A stretch of DNA of 64,000 bases, taken from Lineus longissimus (Eukaryota > Nemertea > Pilidiophora > Heteronemertea > Lineidae). Location: contig NC_088308.1 in assembly GCF_910592395.1 (NCBI RefSeq), positions 25,001,501 through 25,065,500 of the forward strand, read 5' to 3'. The notes below the pieces were generated by a model. The model did no database searches and was not told the origin of the DNA. It saw only the letters and a program-made list of their open reading frames with translations. Position 1 is the first letter of the stretch; each line of letters opens with the position of its first letter. A program made the position numbers and the translations under genes. Of this stretch, positions 23,701-33,412 are shown in pieces.

Positions 23701-26700
23701 AGTAATAATTGCAATAAAAGTGTGACTTGTCAGTCTTTTCATGATCATGAACCAGCAAGGAAATTTTCTAATTTCTACATGCGAATATGTGATAAGTTCA
23801 TAGCAAGAGCCACAGTATTTAAGCTTGCATTGCAACAGCCACCAATACATTGGCTCTTACCAGACCCAGAGCCAGTGTAGTTACTGTTTGTGGGGATGGC
23901 TTCTGTTGGTCCAAGGTCCAGTGAGATGTCCCAGAATGGATCGATGGTGGTGGAGACGTGACTGAAAATATACAAGAAAGACATACTCAAATCCTGCAGT
24001 CTAATATTTTTTCTCACTTCTTCTCAGTCTTCGATTTTCTCTGTGGCTATACCAAGATTCTCACCATAGTGTTCAAAAACCTACACGACCAGGCCCGAGC
24101 ATACCTCGTGGAACGCTTAGTGCCATACAACCTGACACGTACGCTTAGGACTGCGGAAAAACCTGACACCTCTACTGAGCTGCGAGATCTGGTCAACCTA
24201 AACCTGATGGAGGCTTGCAGAGGGAGACTTTGTACTTACTTGCAAGACTGACAGGTAACATCGGACTGTAATCCACCTGTGAAGATTTGATCGATGATGC
24301 AGTTACAGTGATGTGGATTATTGGAAGATATGCCATTCTGCCCTAGAAATGGAGAGAACAATGAATGAACTTTTTTTTATCATGACTGATAACCCAAACG
24401 AGCCCAGCCCTTTTTATCAGCCTTTCTATCAGGTTGTTGCGCATGTTTTTTTCTGATAATAAAAAAACTTCTGTGCAGGTTGAAGCAATAACTAGGTTGG
24501 ATCTGTTGATACATTCCTGTCTTCTACATACAACTAACCTTGCACAAAAGTTACGATGATATTTACCTTGCAGAAAGCATACCATTAGACAATATGCCTG
24601 TTGCAGTAGTTGCCTCACATTTTTTTCAATGTCAAATTTGGCTCCGCTTTTGGAAAATCGGTTTTAAATTTTGACTGCAACCTATCTCAAACCAATGTAT
24701 TGAAAACAAAGTACGAGACTTTTTGACTATTTATAAAAGAAGCTATTTTACAACCACATGCAATCAAAGGTTCATCACTCATCAGCAAGATGAACATCTA
24801 ACTTGTTCAAGATGTACTATGAAGATGAAGTTGAACCAAAAAGACATGTATCACTGTGAAGACAATTATGATCCACTATCAGTATGAGGAACTGTGTAGT
24901 ATCAGATCTACAATGGTACTGGGTGTGAATGGTTAGGTGTACACTAATTTGTTATCTGTGAGTTTTTATGATATTCTGGGGTGGCCACATTATGTGGCTA
25001 CACCATATCAGGTCAGTGATAAGCTAAAGATTATCAAAGATGTATGGTTAGGTTCACCAAAGGAAATATAAATAAGTTACGTGTATCTGATCTGGAATAC
25101 ATACACCACGAGACTGAGTTCCAAATTGGATAGAAGGAGTTCTTCACTTTACAGGCCCCATATTTCATACAAATAGTTGTACAAGATGGGAGAGCCTTGG
25201 GAGACATTATACTTCACTTGATGAATCATACAACAAACCAAAGAAAGTACAAACACAAGCCCAGCATTCAGAGGTATTTAACGAAGTCCAGTAATCTGCA
25301 GGACAGGTATAATGAAAGCATTAAACAATTTCCGTTTCCAAATCCAAACTCAAGTCTGGAATGGGGTAAAATTGCAGGATTTGAACAGTTTTTGAAGGCT
25401 TACACTTTTTCTCATTAGGATTCAAGAAAGGAGCAGGCAGTCCAAAATTTAGTAGGTTAGCAGTTATGAAAGATTAGACCAAACATTTATGTAAGGCAAC
25501 ATATATTGGTTACTAAATAGAAGTGCAACAGGCACATGTCTGCACCAAGCATCCAGATATGGATGGCAGAGACATGTTTATGCCTACCCTTACAATGCTG
25601 ATGAAGTACATCTAATGCCGCAATGAGAAATTCATGTGCATCTTGTTGCTCATATCCGGCCAAGTGACGGGCATGGGTCCAAACAAGATGCAGTAACCTA
25701 TATGGAATATGAGGGGTGCGAACTCCTGAGTAGAACTGAAATTATATGGAAGATAAGTTGACATTGTCAATGAACATACATGTGGGGTGATACATTTTTT
25801 TTTATACAAAACTTGCTCGTGTAGGTTGGAAAATTCCATTTCCAACAAATCTAATTTGAAGTTTCCATATTCTATGGTAATGAATTGCCACTATTATTCA
25901 TCAGAGTTCTTAAAAGACCACAAAATGACTTGCAGTACTGATTAAAGATATCCAAACTGTCAAAAAGGATGTTAGCCCTTCACAGTACACACCTCCTGAA
26001 ACAGTCTCGACATTTCACAAACGAGACATTGTCGTGACCTTTCAGACATTTGGCAGTTGTGGCGATCAGCTAAGAAGAAATCTCGTAGCAATGGTGTGTG
26101 AACCAGTGCTTGGACAATACAGTTCATAAAGCATGTGTTTCCCAGATTTATCAATCCTCGTAAACCTGAAAGTACAAAGCAGCTATTGAGTTAGTCAACA
26201 AAATATTCCCTGAAACTGAAGTAGATAATTCAAGTCGGAATTAGTGTCAGTGAACAGAATCACGGAGAAGGAAAACACTGGAGTACCATCTGAGGTCCTC
26301 ATTGTGTTCTATCTTCATGTACGGTCATGAAGGAATGCAATCTTATTGACCCCAATTCCTACAAATACCTGACTTACAGACATCAAGGAAATCCCCCAGT
26401 TAACGATACCCCAATTTAGTCAGGTAATAAAATGATGGATTCAAGCACAGATCAGAATGCTGTATGTAGATAAACAGCTTGGGATTAGAGACAAACGCCA
26501 GTTCTCTGGTCTTCTTCAAAGACTTTGTCTGACACAGTATCTGAGTATGGGATTCCCCATATAAAGCATTCAATCAAGTGACATTACCTATAGTTGATTG
26601 CCCAGTGACTCGTCTCCTCTTTCTGTGACTATGCAGCAGTTCTATTTCTGTTTCAGTTGGATCCCATGGTGTGAGCGGGTAGAGTTTAACTCCTAAAGAA

Positions 26701-28361
26701 AATATAAATTTAAACTTTAAAATGATACCACAACCACATCGCACTATTTCAAGGTTTTCTGTGTGGATGCCTGAAGGGAAAGTGCTCAAAGATGTAATGT
26801 TGTCTGTTGGATTTGGATTGCTGCCCTACAATAGGCTTTCTAGTATACTAAATCTGAATAATTTCCACATGTTCATACATGTATCTGGATTTTGCAGTAG
26901 CAGTGGATGCAGTGACACGAGCAGTTGGTGCAATACTAAGGCACTTAGCATCAAAAACCTGAACGTAAGGGATATTACCAAGTGATTTTGAAGCTAGTGA
27001 TTCCTGTTCTTTGTTCATTTCATCTAATTCTCGATCATAGACATAGTCCTTGCAGGAGAAACAATATACAGCACCATAGGTTAGATCAAGAGCTGGAAAA
27101 CAATAAATCTTTAGTGAGAACAAATGTTACTTCATGATGGCACAGAAGACGAATTAGCAGGAAGAAGTTGGCATAAGGGCAAAACTAGCACAATTAGGTT
27201 AGTTAATCAATAATCATCATTACCAGAAAAGTTATTAAGGACCATTGATTGACATAGTTTTTATGTGTGCAGTCAAAAATTGACTCCTCTAGACAGGGAT
27301 CAGGTGGTAACTAAGGACATCATACAAATCTAAATCTTTGTAGAGCCCCATAGCCTAGTGGTTAACACTGCTGGCTACCACGCAATAGGGCCCGGGTTCG
27401 ATCCCGGGGAGAACCCAGGATTGTATTTCTGGATGAACCGGCGTGGCTTTCAAGGAACTAAAATTCCTGGCTCTTCACAATACGTACATTAACGTATGAA
27501 ATACTCGAGGGTCTGTCGGATGAGACTAAAAGCCGTGGTCCCTTGTACCTGAGTGTCTATGCCAGGGCAAGTAAAAGATCCTACATAGGTGGACAGTAGC
27601 CTATAGTGGACTCCGTCGGGTAATGATATGATATGATATATGATGATATGATAAAACACTAACCAAGATTGTGCTTCTTTGCTCTGGCATGTTCATGTAT
27701 ATGCTTAGCACCATAACATCCGAAGAAAACACAGTAGAGGCAGGAGTGGAGCCGAGGTTTGACTTCATGACAAGTGTGACAAAGACAAATCCGTGCCTGA
27801 AAATCAAGAATAGAGACTTGTTACTGAAGAAGTGAGAATGTGCAGTGAGGGGATTGTCCATAGACTTTAATGTGTCTCACAATCCAAACAGTGCATTGCC
27901 AGAGACAAATTCAAAGAAGACGAATCAGTGCCGAGCAGAGCAGTAAGGTAAGAAAATGTTTTTTGCAGCATTAAGTGGTTTAAGACTAAGAGACTGTTAT
28001 CAAGTTCTTAGGCCGTTACGGCGTTAAGCCTATAATATATATCAGTATTTGGCACTCGGCAGTGGCATCGGCGATGGGAGGGATCATCTTGCATGCCTGA
28101 AGTGCACAGGCACAGCCTCCTAAACACAAAACAACAATCAAAAACCACTGGCACGACTATGACGTACGTATATATTAGACTGGCACTGAAAATGAAATGT
28201 CAAATGAGTCACACTTCACAGGAGTCAGGACAGTGCGTCGCTCTCACCTTCCTTTTTCTCGTCTCGCTTGTAGCGCAGAAGACGAAATTAGAGTGAATAA
28301 TACGGAAAGGGGCTGTCCCCTTGGATGCTTTAAACGCACTCAAGTGGGGACACCCGTTCAT
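20773..28361 (-). CDS. USP22: Ubiquitin carboxyl-terminal hydrolase 22/27X/51 (SAGA deubiquitinase), complete
   Basis: Removes ubiquitin from histones H2A/H2B as the enzyme of the SAGA deubiquitinase module (family knowledge). Thirteen exons: 28361-28248, 27796-27664, 27092-26979, 26692-26588, 26165-25993, 25735-25588, 24342-24240, 23961-23861, 22536-22476, 22236-22110, 21701-21538, 21153-21004, 20815-20773 (TGA). All junctions are GT/AG and in phase; 1536 nt, 511 residues (human 525). A UBP zinc finger spans residues 4-120 (C4, H6, C42, C44, C47, C57, C60, C65, C93, C96). The peptidase domain has the Cys box NLGNTCFMN (C167), the [10 protein letters not shown] motif, zinc-ribbon pairs C293/C296 and C366/C369, and the His box ESGHYTCF (H465) with D481/D482. 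The C-terminus [13 protein letters not shown] is family-typical. An in-frame TGA upstream of the ATG fixes the start. Vertebrate USP27X and USP51 belong to the same clade, so the single-copy name is approximate. Confidence 0.96.
21825..21966 (-). mobile_element. tRNA-derived SINE, copy 1 of a two-copy family
   Basis: Minus-strand reading gives a degenerate tRNA-like head (about 21966-21898) with ACACAGTGGAA as A-box remnant and GTCATGCATTCAAGGC as B-box remnant. The body contains AAACTGGCCAAAATTGGCC and GTATGTGTGCTATTGGG. The same order of elements recurs at 35171-35297. It lies in the USP22 intron between exons 10 and 11, in the same orientation as the gene. Confidence 0.55.
24030..24210 (+). 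mobile_element. Fragment of a non-LTR retrotransposon reverse transcriptase (3' end of ORF2)
   Basis: A plus-strand frame reads [20 protein letters not shown], then [17 protein letters not shown]. This is the typical C-terminal end of LINE reverse transcriptase ORFs, where a 'K.LTLVYKaLHgqAPaYL..LL.PY.PtRtLRS' pattern recurs (family knowledge). The fragment sits antisense within the 278-bp USP22 intron between exons 8 and 7 (23962-24239) and makes up most of it. No 5' part of the element and no target duplication are seen. Confidence 0.65.
27341..27652 (+). mobile_element. tRNA-derived SINE with conserved core and TGATA tail
   Basis: The tRNA-like head (27341-27417) has a perfect A-box TAGCCTAGTGG (27351-27361) and B-box GGGTTCGATCC (27394-27404) with pairing arms CCCGG/CCGGG. 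It is followed by a tRNA-unrelated body with GTCGGATGAGACTAAAAGCC, GTGGTCCCTTGTACC and AGTAAAAGATCC, a core seen in SINEs of several marine invertebrates (from memory). The 3' tail is a TGATA/TGATATG repeat at about 27618-27652. It lies antisense in the USP22 intron between exons 2 and 3, and its tail ends about 10 bp from the exon 2 donor at 27663. Confidence 0.85.
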
Positions 28362-29236
28362 GACTTGTGGAATGAGTATTTTTGGTATTTTATCTCCTAC
28401 ATTAAGACAAAACGTGAGAAAAAGTAATCAACAATGAATCTGCGCACGATTGTTCAAAATTCTAACGAAATTGCGCATGGTTTCCGTTTTGCTGGTAGCG
28501 CCGCCTAGCCTAATACCATTAGCCTCCGCTTGGTGACGCTGAGACGGCCGCTGTGATTGTTACGCTCCCTGACATTTTCGCCCCCAGTCGTTTCGCTCCC
28601 TTGGCTCCACTGCCCTAATGGGTGGAACCGGCAGGTTTTAAAGTCTGTAGTTCGCCTCAGTCTAACTTCACTGGCAATCTGTAGTGAGAGTTACATGAAG
28701 AACGATGTAATGCATTGCATTGTGTCGTGCGCTGTAGTAAACTCTGTCACAAGACCAGTTTTTGCCCACCACACTGAAGTGGTTTTATTTCCTTCCGACG
28801 CGGCCGATAAGCTGACATCCAACAACGGAATTCGAACCCTAGCGGCCAGCAGTGTCAGGCCTGGAAGAATTTCCAAGCCCAGTGTAAAGAGTCGAAGAAT
28901 CCTTAGAGAAGCAACCCAATTAAGAGAAGCAGTTTAGGGAAAATATGACCCAAATCCCTTCAGGCAGTGTGACATCACTTCGGGGGAGCGAGTGTGCATG
29001 GTCAGGATATATTTCAAAAAAGTTAAAAATTTCCCATGGTTTACATTGTGGACATTCTGATATTTTCTTGTAATGAAACCTCTTCTATGGTATGATATTT
29101 AGAAGTATATAAGTGAAGATGTCATAGTAGATATATCAAAAAAAATTCTCATGTATCTAGATTTGAAAAGTTACATTTTCTTAATCAATCAAATGATTCT
29201 TTTGATGTGATATTCCTGATATTTGTCCTTTAAACC
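28362..29236 (-). promoter_or_regulatory. USP22: USP22 upstream region, presumed promoter
   Basis: The sequence is more GC-rich than its surroundings between about 28450 and 28920 (GTAGCGCCGCCTAGCC, GAGACGGCCGCTG, GACGCGGCCGATAAGC) and lies directly upstream of the USP22 start codon. No TATA box is evident. Plus-strand frames of up to 126 codons here have no family similarity. The exact start site cannot be placed from sequence alone. Confidence 0.4.
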
Positions 29237-32200
29237 TGGCCTGGTTGTGACTGTCTCATCGCTCTCATCATGTTGTCAACACGGTGGAGCAGCCAGGACT
29301 GATTCGGCCTGGCTGTGACTGTCTCATCATCGCTCTCATCATGTTGTCAACACGGTGGAGCAGCCAGGACTGATTCGGCCTGGCTGTGACTGCCTCATCT
29401 CTCTCACCATGTAGACAACTTGGCAGAGCAGCCAAGACTGATTTGGCCTGGCTGTGACTGTCTCATTTCACTCACCATATTAGCAACTAGGCAGTGCGGC
29501 GAAGACTGATGCAGCCTGGCTGTGACTGTCTCATCTCTCTCACCATGTTGACAACTTGGCAGAGCAGCCAAGACTGATTTGGCCTGGCTGTGACTGCCTC
29601 ATCTCTCTCACCATGTAAACAACTTTGCAGAGCAGCCAAGACTGATTTGGCCTGGCTGTGACTGTCTCATTTCACTCACCATATTAGCAACTAGGCAGTG
29701 CGGCGAAGACTGATGCAGCCTGGCTGTGACTGTCTCATCTCTCTAACCATAATAACAACTAGGCAGTGCAGCGAAGACTGATGTGGCCTGGCTGTGATTT
29801 CCTCATCTCTCTCACCAGGTAGACAACTTGGCAGAGCAGCCAAGACTGATTTGGCCTGGCTGTGACTGTCTCATCTCTCTCACCATAATTATTGTCGACA
29901 CGGTGGAGTAGCCAGAACTGATTCGGCCTGCCTGTGACTGTCTCATCGCTCTCACCATGTAGACAACTTGGTAGAGCAGCCAAGACTGATTTGGCCTGCC
30001 TGTGACCCTCTCATCTCTCTCATCATGTTGTCAACACGGTGTAGCAGCCAGGACTAATTCGGCCTGGCTTTGGCCGTTTCATCTCTCTCATCATGCTGTC
30101 AACACGGTGGGGCAGCCAGGACTGATTCGGCCTGGCTGTGACTGTCTCATCTCTCTAACCATAATAACAACTAGGCAGTGCAGCGAAGACTGATGTGGCC
30201 TGGCTGTGATTTCCTCATCTCTCTCACCAGGTAGACAACTTGGCAGAGCAGCCAAGACTGATATTGGCCTGGCTGTGACTGTCTCATCTCTCTCACCATA
30301 ATTATTGTCGACACGGTGGAGTAGCCAGAACTGATTCGGCCTGCCTGTGACTGTCTCATCGCTCTCACCATGTAGACAACTTGGTAGAGCAGCCAAGACT
30401 GATTTGGCCTGCCTGTGACCCTCTCATCTCTCTCATCATGTTGTCATCACGGTGTAGCAGCCAGGACTAATTCGGCCTGGCTTTGGCCGTTTCATCTCTC
30501 TCATCATGCTGTCAACACGGTGGGGCAGCCAGGACTGATTCGGCCTGGCTGTGACTGTCTCATCTCTCTAACCATAATAAGAACTAGGCAGTGCAGTGAA
30601 GACTGATGTGGCCTGGCTGTGACTTCCTCATCTCTCTCACCATGTAGAGAACTTGGCAGAGCAGCCAAGACTGATTTGGCCTGGCTCAGACTGTCTCATC
30701 TCTCTCACCATATTAGCAACTAGGCAGTGCGGCGAAGACTGATGCAGCCTGGCTGTGACTGTCTCATCGCTCTCACCATGTTGACAACTTGGCAGAGCAG
30801 CCAAGACTGATTTGGCCTGGCTGTGACTGTCTCACCATATTTACAACTAGGTAGTGCGACGAAGACTGATTTGGCCTGGCTGTGACTGTCTCATCTCTCT
30901 AACCATAATAACAATTAAGCAGTGCAGCAAAGACTGATGTGGCTTGGCTGTGACTTCCTCATCTCTCTCACCATATTTACAACTAGGCAGAGCAGCCAAG
31001 ACTGATTTGGCCTGGCTGTGACTGTCTAATCTCCCTCATCATGTTGTCAACACGGTGTAGCAGCCAGGACTAATTCGGCCCGGCTATGGCCGTTTCATCT
31101 CTCTCATCATGCTGTGAACAGTGGGGCAGCCAGGACTGATTCCGCCTGGCTGTGACTGTCTCATCTCTCTAACCATAATAACAACTAGGCAGTGCAGCGA
31201 AGACTGATGTGGCCTGGCCTTGACTTCCTCATCTCTCTCACCATGTAGACAACTTGGCAGAGCAGCCAAGACTGCACTGATTTGGCCTGCCTGTGACTCT
31301 CTCATCTCTCTCATCATGTTGTCAACACAGTGGGGCAGCCAGGACTGATTCGGCCTGGCTGTGACTGTCTCATCTCTCTAACCATAATAACAACTAGGCA
31401 GTGCAGCGAAGACTGATGTGGCCTGGCTGAGACTTCCTCATCTCTCTCACCAGGTAGACAACTTGGCAGAGCAGCCAAGACTGATTTGGCCTGGCTGTGA
31501 CTGTCTCATCTCTCTCACCATATTAGCAACTAGGCAGTGCGGCGAAGACTGACGCAGCCTGGCTGTGACTGTCTCATCGCTCTCACCATGTTGACAACTT
31601 GGCAGAGCAGCCAAGACTGATTTGGCCTGGCTGTGACTGTCTCACCATATTTACAACTAGGCAGTGCGACGAAGACTGATTTGGCCTGGCTGTGACTGTC
31701 TCATCTCTCTAACCATAATAACAACTAAGCAGTGCAGCGAAGACTGATGTGGCTTGGCTGTGACTTCCTCATCTCTCTCACCATATTTACAACTAGGCAG
31801 AGCAGCTAAGACTGATTTGGCCTGGCTGTGACTGTCTTATCTCTCTCATCATGTTGTCAACACGGTGTAGCAGCCAGTACTAATTCGGCCTGGCTATGGC
31901 CGTTTCATCTCTCCCATCATGCTGTGAACAGTGGGGCAGCCAGGACTGATTCGGCCTGGCTGTGACTGTCTCATCTCTCTAACCATAATAACAACTAGGC
32001 AGTGCAGCGAAGACTGATGTGGCCTGGCTGTGACTTCCTCATCTCTCTCACCAGGTAGACAACTTGGCAGAGCAGCCAAGACTGATTTGGCCTGGCTGTG
32101 ACTGTCTCATCTCTCTCACCATATTAGCAACTAGGCAGTGCGGCGAAGACTGATGCAGCCTGGCTGTGACTTCATTATCTCTCTCACCATGTTGACAACT

Positions 32201-32281
32201 TGGCAGAGCAGCCAAGACTGATTTGGCCTATCTGTGACTGTCTCATCTCTCTCATCATGTTGTCAGCACGGTGGAGCAGCC
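29237..32281. repeat. 3-kb minisatellite, about 45 copies of a 68-bp unit with higher-order structure
   Basis: Each unit contains TTGGCCTGGCTGTGACTGTC, then TCATCTCTCTCACCAT, a variable word, and CAGCCAAGACTGA. At least five unit types differ in the variable word: TTGTCAACACGGTGGAGCAG, TAGACAACTTGGCAGAGCAG, TTAGCAACTAGGCAGTGCGG, AATAACAACTAGGCAGTGCA and ATTATTGTCGACACGG. They recur in fixed order, giving super-periods of 204 bp (marker at 29478 and 29682), 412-413 bp (29751, 30163, 30576) and 810 bp (30711 and 31521). Open frames through it on either strand are by-products of the unit. It lies between the USP22 and DHRS7B promoters. Confidence 0.95.
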
Positions 32282-32338
32282 TTTCAACAGTTGTGTGTGC
32301 TCACTAGAGCTTGCACTTACATACTAGTATAAAACTAA

Positions 32339-32525
32339 CCGTCATCGGATGCGCATCCGATATGCCACGAGATCCATCACCGTCAATTCCTATACCGTCA
32401 TTCGATGCCACCAGATTTTTTGAAACTTCACCGTCAATTCCTATACCGTCATTGGATGCCACCAGATTTTTTGTAACTTCACCGTCAATTCCTATACCGT
32501 CATGGATGCCACCAGATTTGTTGTC
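32339..32525. repeat. 51-bp tandem repeat, about 3 copies plus a degenerate leading copy
   Basis: ACCGTCAATTCCTATACCGT with GATGCCACCAGATTTTTTG recurs at 32379, 32430 and 32481 with a period of exactly 51 bp; the last copy lacks 2 bp. The preceding 32339-32378 is a diverged copy (CCGTCATCGGATGCGC...ATGCCACGAGAT). As 51 is divisible by three, open frames cross it on both strands, but no protein family is recognised. Confidence 0.85.
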
Positions 32526-33101
32526 TTTGTAAAGGTTTCGGGGATACGACAAATGCATGCGAGCACCGTCGGCGGAACCCCAAACCGCCCTCTCGATCTA
32601 TCCGTAAGGACAAGCCACTCTCGTGACCGCCACGTTTACGGACTTCGGACCTCCAGACTTTAGAGACCGAGCTTTTCTTTACCTTACAATTACTGTATAC
32701 TCGGCGCCTCACTTATATGTGTTGTTTTTTTCACATACATTGTTCTCGTGGTTTACGGAAAAGTAGGCCTAAAATGTTATAGTGTCTAAAAACAATATTC
32801 AGTTAATGGAATTACACTTTTTTCCATTACTGCTTGCTTGATATTGCCCTAACAACTTTTTCATGAATCAATTTTGAGCATTATGTTTACAACGTAGTTA
32901 TTATAGCACGAAATATGAGTCTAAAATGCCAAATACTTGCAACTATTATGTTAATCACTGAAATCTTAGTGTATTAATTGCTCGCTATAAGCTAGGTTAT
33001 TGCGCCCCTAAACCAACGTACTGACAACGCCACCTCCCCGGAACTCAAACTTTAACGTGAGTTAATTGTAATCTTACTCTCTATATACCAAAGTGATTTA
33101 C
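32526..33101. other. Spacer upstream of DHRS7B
   Basis: No repeat or gene is recognised. A GC-richer patch (32560-32650) with several CG dinucleotides is followed by AT-rich DNA. It may contain part of the DHRS7B promoter. Confidence 0.35.
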
Positions 33102-33314
33102 CTAGGAATACAGTTGCACTTCACTGAAAACTAATGATGTGTTGATGAGTTCAATGAATCCTTCGATTCCTTTGGTTTTCTTGGCGAACTGACGTCCGAC
33201 AATCAATGACCCGTTGACGTGTACCTGCAATACGCCATTGGCATTGGCATTGCCGTAGTGTGTAAACAGATCTATTTTTGGACGAAACTCAGCCCCTCGC
33301 AAACTTTGGTCCAT
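33102..33314 (-). CDS. Unidentified small open frame, head to head with DHRS7B
   Basis: A 70-codon minus-strand frame runs from an ATG at 33314 to TAG at 33104-33102, with protein-like composition and the stretch VLQVHVNGSLIVGRQF followed by GIEGFIELINTSL. The V-x-VNG-x-LI pattern followed by a lysine-rich segment faintly recalls the SelW/Rdx thioredoxin-like family, but the CxxC part is absent, so no assignment is made. It could be a terminal exon of a minus-strand gene or a chance frame in the DHRS7B promoter. Confidence 0.25.
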   Translation of the reverse strand: MDQSLRGAEFRPKIDLFTHYGNANANGVLQVHVNGSLIVGRQFAKKTKGIEGFIELINTSLVFSEVQLYS

Positions 33315-33412
33315 TTCGCCAATGATGACACTGCTTCTAAGCTGTACCACAGCACTTTAAGCTGTAGCAGCGCCAAGCAAGATTCAAGACAAATGTCGCA
33401 TCATTCGTACGC

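Noticed and set aside
28815-28880. B-box-like GGGTTCGAATTCC on the minus strand near the USP22 promoter, as a tRNA or SINE
   Set aside because: ACTGCTGGCCGCTA precedes it, but no acceptable A-box or tRNA fold is seen; too weak to call.
29759-32079. Several 60-101 codon open frames on both strands inside the 68-bp repeat array (repeating MAALPSCLHGE.. and VREMRQSQPG.. peptides)
   Set aside because: They follow the repeat unit, shift frame between units, and have no start or splice context or family similarity.
29237-32281. Regularly spaced repeats as a CRISPR array
   Set aside because: Units are continuous and diverged, without unique spacers, and the context is an intron-bearing animal genome.
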